Under the pieces are notes generated by a model. The model ran no database searches. It had not been told where the DNA came from and saw nothing but the letters and a program-made list of their open reading frames with translations. From positions 62,001-126,000 of the forward strand of contig DATHDG010000014.1 in assembly GCA_035319125.1 (NCBI GenBank): 64,000 nucleotides of DNA, given 5' to 3'. Below are positions 16,384 through 25,622 of the stretch, one piece after another. The translations under genes were made by a program, and so were the position numbers. The DNA is from Fen-1308 sp035319125 (GTDB taxonomy: Bacteria > Nitrospirota > Thermodesulfovibrionia > Thermodesulfovibrionales > Dissulfurispiraceae). Within the stretch, counting starts at the first letter, position 1. The number at the start of each line of letters is the position of its first letter.

Positions 16384-16405
16384 TTTGCAGTAAATTTACT
16401 GCAAA
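16384..16405 (-). promoter_or_regulatory. Perfect 22-bp palindrome, likely enhancer site of the NtrC-type regulator
   Basis: Half-site TTTGCAGTAAA is followed without gap by its exact reverse complement. It lies 37 bases upstream of the -24 element of the sigma-54 promoter and downstream of the NtrC-type gene. A palindrome of this length beside a sigma-54 promoter is the expected form of an activator binding site. A looser repeat, TGCAT-N7-ATGCA, lies a few bases further upstream and may be a second site. Confidence 0.65.
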
Positions 16406-16478
16406 TATGGTGCATTAATATGATGCATGGAGGGGCTGGAGTTAAGAATGAGAACGGTTGGCGCTGGCCTGATCAGAA

Positions 16479-17870
16479 CTATTTCCTGCTAAATAGACTG
16501 TCAGGATCTATACCGAGTATTCTAATTTTTTGCTGCAGGTTCTGTCTGTGAATATTTAGGTGGCGGGCAGCCTCAGAGACATTTCCACGAGACTCCAACA
16601 ATGCACCAATTATTATCTCTTTTTCGAACTGGAACTTAGCTTCCCTGAGCGGAACGGAAAATGGTGCGCGCGTCTCTTTTACAGCTTTTCTGCCATTTAA
16701 AATGTAGTCAGGCAAGTCTTCTTTTTCGATAAGGTCGCTTCGGCTGAAGGCTATTGCATATTCGACCGCATTTTCCAGTTCTCGTATATTGCCGGGGAAA
16801 TCATAGTTGATCAATATCTGCAAAGCTTCCTTGGAAAAGCCGCTGATAATCTTTCCTTGTCCTTTTGCGGCGTGTTTTTGCAGAAAGTGATTGACCAGCA
16901 GCGGGATGTCGCCTTTTCTTTTTCTGAGAGGCGGAAGTTCAATAGGGATAACATTCAGGCGATAGTACAGATCTTCGCGGAACTGCTTATCAAAGATTGC
17001 TTTCATCAGGTCTTTATTTGTCGCAGCGATAATCCGCATGTTCACTCTGCGAGATATAGTATCTCCAAGCCTGAAGAACTCTCCGTCCTGAAGCACGCGA
17101 AGTAATTTGACTTGCAGACTCGGCGTCATTTCACCAATTTCATCAAGAAAGAGGGTCCCTTTATCAGCTTCTTCGATAAGGCCCTTCTTGTCTGTTGCTG
17201 CACCGCTGAAGGCTCCCCTGACATATCCGAACAACTCCGACTCCAGCAGCCCTTCAGGTATTGCCCCGCAGTTGACGGTGATGAACCTTTTTCTTGCCCT
17301 TACGCTATTGCTGTGTATAGCCCGAGCTACAAGCTCCTTTCCACTGCCGCTCTCTCCGGTCAGCAAGACGTTGCTGTCGCTTGATGCTGCATGCCGCATT
17401 ACCCTGAAGAGCTCGTGGATCTCCGGGCTGTTGCCGATCATGCTTTGGAATGAATATCTTTTTGTATGCTGAATTGTCATCGCCTCGGATTCCCTTGCTA
17501 TAGTCAGTTTTTCGAGGGCTTTCCTGACCGGCGTTCTGACTTCGTCCGGAGTGAAAGGCTTCGGAATATAATCGTATATGCCTTTCTTGACCGCGCCTAC
17601 TGCAGATTTGATAGTGCCGTAAGCAGTAATTATTATGAAGATGCAATTTGGACAGATGCTCCTGGTCTTTTCGAAGAGTTCGATGCCGTTCATATTCGGC
17701 ATTTTGAGGTCGGATATAATGAGATCGAACTTTTCTCTCATTATGAGTTCAAAGGCTTCAAGACTGCTGAGCGTGGTTTTGACTGATATCCCCTCAGCCT
17801 CGAGTATAGCCTTTAATGCCTGGCAGATGCTGATTTCATCGTCAACTACTAATGCCCTGGTCCCGTTCAT
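16479..17870 (-). CDS. NtrC-family sigma-54 activator (receiver, AAA+, Fis HTH)
   Basis: The 463-residue protein has a receiver with Asp54 in ISDLKMPN, an AAA+ domain with Walker A TGESGSGKEL (172-181), the sigma-54 contact loop as GAFSGA (219-224; the usual form is GAFTGA), Walker B LFLDEIGEM and the RRVNMRIIAATN sensor region. A C-terminal Fis-type helix-turn-helix reads NVSEAARHLNIHRQNLQQK. It overlaps the kinase gene by 29 bases. The Thr to Ser change in the loop occurs in functional activators. Confidence 0.95.
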   Translation of the reverse strand: MNGTRALVVDDEISICQALKAILEAEGISVKTTLSSLEAFELIMREKFDLIISDLKMPNMNGIELFEKTRSICPNCIFIIITAYGTIKSAVGAVKKGIYDYIPKPFTPDEVRTPVRKALEKLTIARESEAMTIQHTKRYSFQSMIGNSPEIHELFRVMRHAASSDSNVLLTGESGSGKELVARAIHSNSVRARKRFITVNCGAIPEGLLESELFGYVRGAFSGAATDKKGLIEEADKGTLFLDEIGEMTPSLQVKLLRVLQDGEFFRLGDTISRRVNMRIIAATNKDLMKAIFDKQFREDLYYRLNVIPIELPPLRKRKGDIPLLVNHFLQKHAAKGQGKIISGFSKEALQILINYDFPGNIRELENAVEYAIAFSRSDLIEKEDLPDYILNGRKAVKETRAPFSVPLREAKFQFEKEIIIGALLESRGNVSEAARHLNIHRQNLQQKIRILGIDPDSLFSRK

Positions 17871-19005
17871 TGGCTGTAAGCCTTATAGTGAATGTGGTCC
17901 CTTCATTGACTGTGCTGAAAACATCTATGTTCCCCCCATGTTTCTTTATAATATCATAACTCACTGCCAGGCCGAGGCCTGTACCTGCAGTTCCTTTGGT
18001 AGAGAAGAAAGGATCAAAGATTTTGTCGAGATATTCTTCCGGTACACCTGCGCCGGTGTCAGCTATGGTTATTATAATCTCGGTTTCATTCCTGCACGTT
18101 GAAATGGCAATGACGCCTGGAGATGTAATAGCATCGGCAGCGTTGGCCATGATGTTCCACAGGACTTCTTCTATCTGTATTTGATCAGCATAGATTGCCG
18201 GCAGATCGTCAGCAAGATTCAGCTCTATGGAAATACCCTGCAGAGCCTCTTGCAGTGATAAGGTTTTTATGGATTCCCTGATAGTCTCGTTGATATCGAA
18301 GTTTACCGGATTTATGGCCGCGTCCCTCGAAAACGACAACAATTGCTTTACTATCCCACGAGCGCGCATTGCTTCGCGGGACATGATTCTAAGCATTTCG
18401 CAGCGGGGATCTTCTTCCGGCATCTTTTCGAGAAGGAGATTAGAGAAGGTTAGAACAGATGTCAGCGGATTGTTTATCTCGTGCGCAACTCCGGAAGCGA
18501 AAACTCCAATTGCAGCAAGCTTCTCAGTTTTCACGAGCTGGGATTGCTTCTCCTTCAGTTCTTTGAGGCTGCCATCAAGCGAGTCAAGCACGTTTCTAAG
18601 AATGATCTGCATGCTGTTAAAGCTCTTGCATAGAGATGCTATTTCACTATCTCCGGATATTTCTATCTCTGCAGAGAGATCACCCATGGCCATTCGTCTT
18701 GCTGCATCCTGCAGCCTTCGAATCGGCAAAACCAGGCTTCGCGCCAGGAAAACACTCACCAATGCACCTGAAACGAGTATTATTGCCGCGCCTGCAAAAA
18801 GCAGGTTTTTCGCATGGCTTATGGATGCGCTTGCCGTGATATTAAGCGAACTGTTATCTGCTGAACCTTGTGGGTCTGATACTTTCAGGCTATCGTGAAG
18901 AGCCGTCAATTCCGTAAATATGAGATACCCCATGATAGCTGACAGGGCGACATAGAATGCGAATATAAGAGCCAATTTCCTTTTGATTGTCATCGACATT
19001 ATCAT
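17842..19005 (-). CDS. Sensor histidine kinase with HAMP, partner of the NtrC-type regulator
   Basis: Two membrane helices (about residues 9-30 and 68-88) flank a short periplasmic segment of only about 38 residues. They are followed by HAMP (LPIRRLQDAARRMAMGDL), HisKA with His175 in AHEINNP, and HATPase with N box NIMANAAD, DTGAGV and GTGLGLAV. The periplasmic part is too small for a Cache domain, so signal detection in or near the membrane is likely. The gene overlaps the regulator, which indicates a translationally coupled pair. Confidence 0.93.
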   Translation of the reverse strand: MIMSMTIKRKLALIFAFYVALSAIMGYLIFTELTALHDSLKVSDPQGSADNSSLNITASASISHAKNLLFAGAAIILVSGALVSVFLARSLVLPIRRLQDAARRMAMGDLSAEIEISGDSEIASLCKSFNSMQIILRNVLDSLDGSLKELKEKQSQLVKTEKLAAIGVFASGVAHEINNPLTSVLTFSNLLLEKMPEEDPRCEMLRIMSREAMRARGIVKQLLSFSRDAAINPVNFDINETIRESIKTLSLQEALQGISIELNLADDLPAIYADQIQIEEVLWNIMANAADAITSPGVIAISTCRNETEIIITIADTGAGVPEEYLDKIFDPFFSTKGTAGTGLGLAVSYDIIKKHGGNIDVFSTVNEGTTFTIRLTANERDQGISS

Positions 19006-19115
19006 ACCCGAAACATATGGATTTAAGTATGGTATAATTGCTCACAATCTGCTTCTGACGAGGAATCTGATATTTTACGTGTTAACGCAAAGTATATTGG
19101 GAGGAGTCGGCAAAT

Positions 19116-20864
19116 TTGTTTAACTGGCTGAAACGAAAATCGGCATTCCTCAGTAAGGACCCTTCGCCGGCCGGCACTGATGAGAAGGCAGAAGGAGATC
19201 TTTCCGGTGACCGCTATAAGAGCCTGAAGATCAGGCTCTTTTTTCTCATTGCAGCGCTGGCAGCAGTGCCTATTATTACTATAATCATATTTGGCACCAT
19301 ATGGCTGCAAGGTGCTCTCAGAGAGGACTTTAACAATCAGCTGAAAGGGAACATTGAGAACACAAGGCAATCAATTGATTTCTTCATCGAAGAGCGTATT
19401 TCTGCGCTTAGATTTCTCGCATCCTCGAATTCTTTTGGACAGCTGTCCGACGGGAAATATCTAAATGATGTCTTTATTAAATTCAAGCGCGAATTCGGGG
19501 AACTGGTAGATCTCGGGGTCATCGATTCAAATGGCGTGCAGGTGACATATTCCGGCCCTTATGACCTGAAGGGCAAGAACTATTCCAATCAGGACTGGTT
19601 CAATGCGGTTGCTGTCAGAGGAGTTTATGTCAGCGATGTATTTATGGGGTACAGGAAGTTCCCGCATTTTGTAATCGCGGTTAAAAAAGAGCTGCCCGAT
19701 AGAGACACCTTCTGCATACTTAGAGCTACTATTGATATGGCAACATTGAACCGTTATATATCGACTGTGAATCTGAAGAGCAAGGATGATGCATTCATTA
19801 TAAACCGGATCGGTATATTGCAGACTCAATCCAGATATCACGGCAATGTGCTTGAGCCGGTCAACTTTGAAGTTCCCCGACAAAAGGAAGCTGTTACTTT
19901 AACCGAAATTCGCCGGGCCGGCACTACATTTATATTTGGGTTTGCAGGTATTAGAAATTCGGACTGGACAATTGGGGTTATGGTTGCGCCTACAGCGCAA
20001 ACCAGCCTTATCAATCTTCTTGCCGGGGATATAGCAGCCATTTATCTCATAATCATTCTGATTTCACTGGGTATTTTTTCATACATAAAAATTACCATTA
20101 AGGTTGTAAATTGGATAAGGGAGGCTGAGCTTGAGCGCGAGGAGGCGATAGTTCAGACCCATCACACGGGAAGGCTGGCTTCAATAGGTCGTTTAGCGGC
20201 TGGGGTGGCGCATGAGATAAATAATCCACTTGCGATCATTAACGAAAAAGCCGGGCTAATGAAGGATCTGATGCTGATGTCGGATATGCCGGTTGACAGG
20301 GATAAATTCATCTCTCTGATCAAGGCTATCTCAGACAGCGTGCATCGCTGCCGCACTATCACGCACAGGCTTCTGGGCTTTGCGCGGAGAATGGACATAC
20401 AGCATGAGGAGATCGATCTGAACGATACCATAAAGGAAGTTATCGAATTTCTGGATAAAGAAGTGTTATACAGAAATATCGGACTTGAGACAAAACTGAA
20501 AGAAGACCTGCCCAGGATCGTGTCCGACAAAGGGCAACTGCAGCAAGTCTTTCTAAATATCGTCAACAATGCAATCGATGCTGTAAAGGATGGTGGGAAG
20601 ATTATCATATCTTCAGATGTGAAGACTAGGAATATGGTCAGGATATCGATTAAGGACAATGGGCGTGGAATTCCTAAAGACGCAATAAAAAGCATATTCG
20701 AGCCATTTTATACAACAAAAGATAAGGGTAAAGGGACAGGTCTGGGACTCTCGATATCATACGGCATAGTACAAAGACTTGGTGGCGATATATCGGTCGA
20801 GAGCGAAGAAGGCAAGGGCACAATCTTTTACGTCGATTTGCCGATAAAGGCAGCGGGGCGATAA
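19116..20864 (+). CDS. Cache-domain sensor histidine kinase
   Basis: The TTG start is supported by GGGAGGAG at 19099-19106. The 582-residue protein has a helix at about 46-70, a periplasmic double-Cache-like domain (about 75-305; DLGVIDSNGVQVTYSGPY and KNYSNQDWF are typical), a helix at about 307-330, then HisKA with His366 in AHEINNP and a HATPase with NIVNNAID, DNGRGI and GTGLGLSI. No HAMP is evident. The Cache domain predicts sensing of a small periplasmic molecule. A receiver follows 10 bases downstream. Confidence 0.93.
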   Translation: MFNWLKRKSAFLSKDPSPAGTDEKAEGDLSGDRYKSLKIRLFFLIAALAAVPIITIIIFGTIWLQGALREDFNNQLKGNIENTRQSIDFFIEERISALRFLASSNSFGQLSDGKYLNDVFIKFKREFGELVDLGVIDSNGVQVTYSGPYDLKGKNYSNQDWFNAVAVRGVYVSDVFMGYRKFPHFVIAVKKELPDRDTFCILRATIDMATLNRYISTVNLKSKDDAFIINRIGILQTQSRYHGNVLEPVNFEVPRQKEAVTLTEIRRAGTTFIFGFAGIRNSDWTIGVMVAPTAQTSLINLLAGDIAAIYLIIILISLGIFSYIKITIKVVNWIREAELEREEAIVQTHHTGRLASIGRLAAGVAHEINNPLAIINEKAGLMKDLMLMSDMPVDRDKFISLIKAISDSVHRCRTITHRLLGFARRMDIQHEEIDLNDTIKEVIEFLDKEVLYRNIGLETKLKEDLPRIVSDKGQLQQVFLNIVNNAIDAVKDGGKIIISSDVKTRNMVRISIKDNGRGIPKDAIKSIFEPFYTTKDKGKGTGLGLSISYGIVQRLGGDISVESEEGKGTIFYVDLPIKAAGR

Positions 20865-20874
20865 GGAGGTATTC

Positions 20875-21249
20875 ATGGCGAAGGCTAAGATACTGCTGGT
20901 CGATGACGAAGTCGAATTTGCATCGACTCTGGCAGAACGACTGAATATTAGGGGTTACGAAACAAGCACTGTTTACGCAGCTGATGCAGTGCTTGAGCAG
21001 ATTAATAACAATGTTCCTGATATAGTGATCCTGGACCTGAAGATGCCTGGGGCTAGTGGTGTGGACATATTGAAAGACATTAAGAATTTAAATCCCGGCA
21101 TTGAGGTAATACTTTTGACTGGACATGGCTCTGATCAATGCAACGCCGAATGCCAGTCGGGAGGCGCATTTGATTACATCATGAAGCCTGTGGAGATAGA
21201 AGGCCTAACCATGAAAATCGACGCGGCGCTCAAAAAGAAGCAGAAATGA
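20875..21249 (+). CDS. Response regulator, single receiver domain
   Basis: The 124-residue receiver has VDDEVEF, phospho-Asp in ILDLKMPGASG, Thr in LLTGHGS and Lys in MKPVE. AAGGAGG lies just before the ATG. It overlaps the next gene by 4 bases (ATGA), so kinase, receiver and the degenerate kinase form a coupled three-gene unit. Confidence 0.92.
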   Translation: MAKAKILLVDDEVEFASTLAERLNIRGYETSTVYAADAVLEQINNNVPDIVILDLKMPGASGVDILKDIKNLNPGIEVILLTGHGSDQCNAECQSGGAFDYIMKPVEIEGLTMKIDAALKKKQK

Positions 21250-21878
21250 AAGAGCTACGGCTTGCGTTCCTGGATAAAATACTTTCAAGTTATGCGCATG
21301 AGGTCAGAAACTACCTGGCCATCATAAAAGAGACTAACGGCCTGATGAAAGACGTGCTGCAGGTTAGCAAGTCCAAATCGATCGATTCCAAGCAGTTTCT
21401 TGGTTACATAGGATCGGTGGAAGACCAGATAGCAAGGGCTGCCGATATTACGGATTATCTACACCGTTTTGCTCATCGCATGGACTGTGGACGAATACAA
21501 ACAAGCGTTAATGAAATTGCTGAAGAGCTGCTGGCTCTTATGGCACGTTTGGCATACAGGAAACGAATAGCATTAGAGAAAAACCTGCGTGGAGGAATTC
21601 CGCCAACCTCTGTCGATCCAATTCTTTTACACTATTTGCTATTTAGTCTGATAGATGCAAAGATGTCTTGTTTTGACAGAAACAGCAAAATATGTGTTAG
21701 CACGTCGCTGTCCGGCGGCTGCGCATGCATAACGCTGCTGTCAAAGGGCGAACCTGTAAAAGAAGCACCCGCGCCGGTATGCAGCGATGAAGAGATAAGG
21801 CAGCTGGCTTCTGAAATAGGAGCGGAGATTTCGAGCAGCGGGGAAGAGACGACTATCAAATTGCCCGCAGCAGTATAG
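21246..21878 (+). CDS. Degenerate histidine kinase or phosphotransfer-like protein
   Basis: The short protein (210 residues) has a dimerisation-type helix with His18 in YAHEVRNYLAI and no sensor domain. The rest is about the size of a HATPase fold, but I find no N box asparagine, no DxGxG and no GxGLGL: the equivalent region reads LLFSLIDAK ... TLLSKGEP. It therefore probably cannot bind ATP and may serve as a phosphotransfer protein or an adaptor for the overlapping receiver. A decayed kinase is the alternative. Confidence 0.7.
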   Translation: MKELRLAFLDKILSSYAHEVRNYLAIIKETNGLMKDVLQVSKSKSIDSKQFLGYIGSVEDQIARAADITDYLHRFAHRMDCGRIQTSVNEIAEELLALMARLAYRKRIALEKNLRGGIPPTSVDPILLHYLLFSLIDAKMSCFDRNSKICVSTSLSGGCACITLLSKGEPVKEAPAPVCSDEEIRQLASEIGAEISSSGEETTIKLPAAV

Positions 21879-22032
21879 TACAGCCGGGAATACCCAGTTT
21901 TATAAATCCACCTTCAACAGAAACCGGCTTCATTCTATAATTACATTTCATTTCTATTTTCCCACTAGGCAGCACACGTGCAAAGTGCTATGATTGTCTC
22001 AATGCGTAATGCTTGCGAACTAGGAGGATACA

Positions 22033-22560
22033 ATGGGTTCAGTTGTGCCTGCCGAAATTATTGAAAGCAAGATTCTGCTTATCAGAGGTAAAAAAGTGAT
22101 GTTTTATCGCGACCTCGCGCTGCTCTATGGAGTGGAGACTAAAGCACTGAACCAAGCTGTTAAGCGAAATATTGGTCGTTTCCCTGAAGATTTCATGTTT
22201 CAGTTGGATCGAGTAGAGGCTGACGAACTTTCAAGGTCACAACTTGTGACCTTGAAGCGAGGGCAAAACATTAAATACTTGCCATATGCATTTACGGAAA
22301 ACGGAGTAGCTATGCTGTCCAGCGTTCTTAACAGCGAAAGGGCAATCGAAGTAAACATCGAGATAATGAGGACATTTGCGAAATTGCGCGAAATCTTTCT
22401 GACACATAAAGAACTCAAACTGCAATTGGAGAGACTTGAACGAAAGATGGAAAAGCATGATGATGAGATCAAATTGATCTTTAACGCCATTAGACAGATG
22501 ATGTCTCAGCCTGAACCTAAGAAAAGGAAGATAGGGTTTGGGAGGGAGCGAGAAGGGTGA
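22033..22560 (+). CDS. ORF6N-domain protein (phage antirepressor-like)
   Basis: The N-terminal 90 residues match the ORF6N DNA-binding domain (KILLIRGKKVMFYRDLA, YGVETKALNQAVKRN, RFPEDFMF, YAFTENGVAML). A C-terminal coiled coil (LKLQLERLERKMEKHDDEI) follows. TAGGAGG precedes the ATG. ORF6N proteins are common in prophages and as mobile chromosomal singletons. It stands between signalling genes and a decayed CRISPR locus, so it marks the edge of an accessory region. Confidence 0.85.
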   Translation: MGSVVPAEIIESKILLIRGKKVMFYRDLALLYGVETKALNQAVKRNIGRFPEDFMFQLDRVEADELSRSQLVTLKRGQNIKYLPYAFTENGVAMLSSVLNSERAIEVNIEIMRTFAKLREIFLTHKELKLQLERLERKMEKHDDEIKLIFNAIRQMMSQPEPKKRKIGFGREREG

Positions 22561-22659
22561 CGGCTGTTTTTTATACCAGGGGGTTGAAATCAGTATAAAG
22601 ACAGAACCAGGAAGGAGGGTGAATGAATAATTATCCGATTCAAATGGAAGTTTCAATGG

Positions 22660-23475
22660 ATGCATTCATTGCCGGGGCCAAGACTCGTGATTTTGAATAC
22701 CGTGCGAAGTGCGGCGGTGATCGCGCAGGAATATAGGAAAAAATACGGAAGCAATTCTGTCGAGCATATTTCCACTGCCTTGTCACCGAGAGATCGTGAA
22801 GAAACGCTTATCCGAATAAAGATGCGACTCGAAGAAGACGACGAACTTGACTGGGCTCTTGTTGCCACATCATGTGTCGAAGCCGGAGTTGACTTGTCTT
22901 TTCGGACGGGAGTAAGGGAAGCCGCATCTCTGGTTTCATTGTTGCAAATAGCTGGTCGCGTAAACAGGCATGGACAGATGCAGTCGGCAATTGTTTGGAC
23001 AATTGTGCTCAAGGATGGCGGGCTGCTCAAGACAATTCCGTCTCTCCAAGATTCTGCTAATGTCCTGATGGACTTGCTGAATAGCAAACAAGTTATCTCC
23101 CCAGCTCTTTGCACTGACGCTCTCAAACGCGAAGTAAGATTGGGCGGTACTTTTTCTCAGGCATTACTGAAATATGATGAAAGGCTACGGTTTCCTCAAG
23201 TTGAAAAAGATTTTCGTGTTATTGCTTCTGACACCCGAACTGTTGTTGTTGATATGGCTATAGTTAATGAAATCGAACGTGGGCGATCTGTTGATTGGAG
23301 GAAAATACAGAAATCCTCTGTGCAAATATATGGCTATCGCCTTAATGAACTACGATTACCGGAGATACTCGGCAGGCCCGGCCTTTGCAAGTGGACTTAC
23401 GATTATGATGGTTTTATCGGCTATATGGCCGGTGTGATCAAATTGGCTAACTTTGACGATTACTGCTGCGTTTAG
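22660..23475 (+). pseudogene. cas3: cas3 remnant (C-terminal helicase part only, type I-C)
   Basis: About 270 residues of a Cas3 C-terminal half remain: LPGPRLVILNTVRSA (start of the second RecA-like domain), motif V CVEAGVDLSF and motif VI QIAGRVNRHG, then the Cas3 C-terminal region. The HD nuclease, Walker A and DEAH box are missing. The bases before it (from 22623) read in another frame as an unrelated short ORF, so a deletion joined foreign sequence to the cas3 tail. It cannot act as a helicase-nuclease. No cascade genes (cas5, cas8c, cas7) remain between it and cas4. Confidence 0.88.
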
Positions 23476-23484
23476 GGGGACCAT

Positions 23485-24114
23485 ATGGACGACGGTGAAA
23501 CAATAATGCTGTCAGCGTTAACCCATTACGTGTACTGCCCGCGCCGTTGCGCCCTTGTTCACATCGAACAAGCATGGAGTGAAAACATCTTCACCGCCGA
23601 AGGTCGTATTATGCACGACAAGGCCGACACGGCAAAGTATGAGTCTCGCGGAAATGTGCGCATAGAATACGGCGTGCCGCTCCGGTAGCTGAGGCTTGGA
23701 TTGATCGGAAAGGCAGATGTTGTCGAATTCCATCGGATGGATGACGGAATGTGGATGCCTTTTCCAGTGGAATACAAGCGCGGCAAACCAAAGGCTAGTG
23801 ATTGCGACCGTGTGCAGCTATGTGCACAGGCCATTTGTCTTGAAGAAATGCTCAGTGTCGAGATTAAAGAAGGAGCTCTTTTTTACGGGCAGACGCGACG
23901 CAGGGAGGATGTTACATTCGACGCGAAATTGCACGCAGAAACTGAAGATGTCGCGCAGAAGGTTCATGAACTCATTGCTTCCGGCCTAACGCCGAAGCCG
24001 GAATACTCGAAGAAATGCGATCAATGTTCGCTGCTCGAATTATGCATGCCGAAGACCTGCGGTAAATCGAAGTCGGCGAGCAAATATTTGCATACGTTAT
24101 TGAGGGAAGAATGA
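23485..24114 (+). pseudogene. cas4: cas4 with in-frame stop codon
   Basis: The frame reads as a complete Cas4: N-terminal Cys in YVYCPRRCAL, the RecB-nuclease motifs GKADVVEF and VEYKRGKPK, and the C-terminal iron-sulfur cysteines CDQCSLLELC. It is interrupted by a TAG at 23686-23688, directly before LRLGLIGKAD in the same frame. Cas4 trims prespacers during adaptation. Unless the amber codon is read through or is a sequencing error, the product stops at 67 residues, before the nuclease core. The stop overlaps the cas1 ATG. Confidence 0.88.
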
Positions 24115-25141
24115 AAAAACATCTCAATACCCTTTTCGTAACAACCCAGGGTGCATATCTCTCCAAGGAGGGCGAGACCATCGCCGTAAAGATTGAGCAC
24201 GAAATAGTTCTTCGCGTACCCATACATACTCTTGGTAGTATTGTCTTTTTGGCCAGGTGTCATGCAGTCCTTTCCTGATGGGTTTCTGCGCAGAAAATGG
24301 GGTAGCCATCAGCTTCCTTACCGAAAATGGTCGTTTCCTTGCCAAGGTGCAGGGTCCCGTATCAGGCAACGTCCTTCTCAGGCGTGAACAGTATCGCCTG
24401 GCCGACAATCTTCAAGCATGTTCAAAGATAGCGCGAGCAGTGGTAATCGGGAAAATAGCTAACTGCCGGACAGTGCTTCAGAGATCACTGAGAGACCATT
24501 CGGACAAGATCAATACAGATGAGGTATCGCAGGCATCTCAAAGTCTCTCACATTCAATTCGAAGATTGCAGTGTGACTGTGAACTTGATATTGTGAGAGG
24601 TCTTGAGGGCGATGCCGCAAATTCTTACTTCAGTGTCTTCGACCATCTGATAACCTCCCAGAAAGAGGATTTTACTTTCGACGAACGGAGCCGAAGGCCT
24701 CCTCTGGACAATGTAAACTGCCTGCTCTCGTTTCTCTATACGCTTCTTATGCATGATGTTAGGTCTGCACTGGAAGCAGTGGGGCTCGATCCGGCAGTCG
24801 GCTTTCTGCACAGGGATCGTCCGGGGCGATATGGCCTCGCGCTCGATATGATGGAGGAATTCAGGCCATTCCTGGCGGACCGGCTCGCGCTTTCCTTGAT
24901 CAATCTTTGCCAGGTGCAGGGCAAGTGTTTCAAGGAAAAAGAATCAGGCACCGTATGGATGGATGACGACACGAGGAAGGCGGTGCTCGTCGCCTATCGG
25001 AAACGCAAGCAGGAGGAAATATTGCATCCTTTCATCGACGAAAAGGTAACGATCGGTTTGTTGCCTCACATTCAGGCAATGCTCATGGCTCGACATCTAC
25101 GCGGCGATCTTGATTGTTATCCGCCGTTCATCTGGAAGTGA
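24111..25141 (+). pseudogene. cas1: cas1 with single-base frameshift
   Basis: The gene begins at ATG 24111 (ATGA overlap with cas4) and reads MKKHLNTLFVTTQGAYL. It continues up to HTLGSIV and then runs into a stop. From 24257 the next frame carries the rest of Cas1: CSPFLMGFCAENGVAI, the metal-ligand Glu in RGLEGDAAN, His in GFLHRDRPGR and the acidic DMMEEFRP. Loss of one base in the T-run at 24246-24250 explains the shift. The integrase would be inactive without frameshifting. Confidence 0.9.
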
Positions 25142-25148
25142 GCAGGCC

Positions 25149-25439
25149 ATGTTTGTGATAATCAGCTATGATGTTGCAACTAGTGAGGGCAATGGTCAAC
25201 GCCGTCTGCGCAGAGTGGCGCGCGCATGTCAGGATTTCGGGCAGAGGGTGCAGTATTCGGTTTTCGAGTGCATTGTCGATCCGGCGCAGTGGGCCGCGCT
25301 GAAAGTCAGACTGATCGGCGAAATAGATCAGGAAAAGGACAGCCTGCGGTTCTATTATCTCGGGTCGAACTGGAAGCATAAAGTGGAACATGTAGGGGCA
25401 AAGGAGCCATTTGATCAGGAAGGGCCATTGCTTGTTTAG
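25149..25439 (+). CDS. cas2: Cas2, intact (type I-C)
   Basis: The 96-residue protein starts MFVIISYDVATSEG, contains RRLRRVARACQDFGQRVQYS and VFECIVDP, and ends with the type I-C style GPLLV tail. I chose ATG 25149 over the upstream 25110 because it gives the standard Cas2 start and lies 7 bases after the cas1 stop. It is the only apparently undamaged gene of the locus. Without Cas1 it has no integration function. Confidence 0.93.
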   Translation: MFVIISYDVATSEGNGQRRLRRVARACQDFGQRVQYSVFECIVDPAQWAALKVRLIGEIDQEKDSLRFYYLGSNWKHKVEHVGAKEPFDQEGPLLV

Positions 25440-25444
25440 GTCTG

Positions 25445-25485
25445 TGCGAACCCAAAGCACACGAGTATTTACTGGAAGGTTCGCA
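25445..25485 (+). promoter_or_regulatory. CRISPR leader inverted repeat
   Basis: TGCGAACC at 25445-25452 is repeated in inverse as GGTTCGCA at 25478-25485, starting six bases after the cas2 stop. From memory of type I-C loci, a GTGCGAACC...GGTTCGC arrangement is a usual part of the leader between cas2 and the array. It marks the leader of the decayed array. The rest of the interval (25486-25622) is AT-rich leader sequence without a gene. Confidence 0.6.
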
Positions 25486-25622
25486 GACCACATTTTACGC
25501 AGTGATAGCAAAGGCGTGAGTTTATTGATCTTTGACAAATTGGAGCTTTGCAAGAGCTGAAAGATTAGCTTCGCGGATTGCAGTTAAATTTTGTAGCATA
25601 TGTAAGGAGTTGTAGCTTAGCT

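Noticed and set aside
22623..22736. Short ORF from ATG 22623 (begins MNNYPIQMEV) preceded by GGAGGG
   Set aside because: It has a good RBS and could be the start of a gene whose remainder was replaced by the cas3 tail, but 37 codons in a different frame are not enough to support a product.
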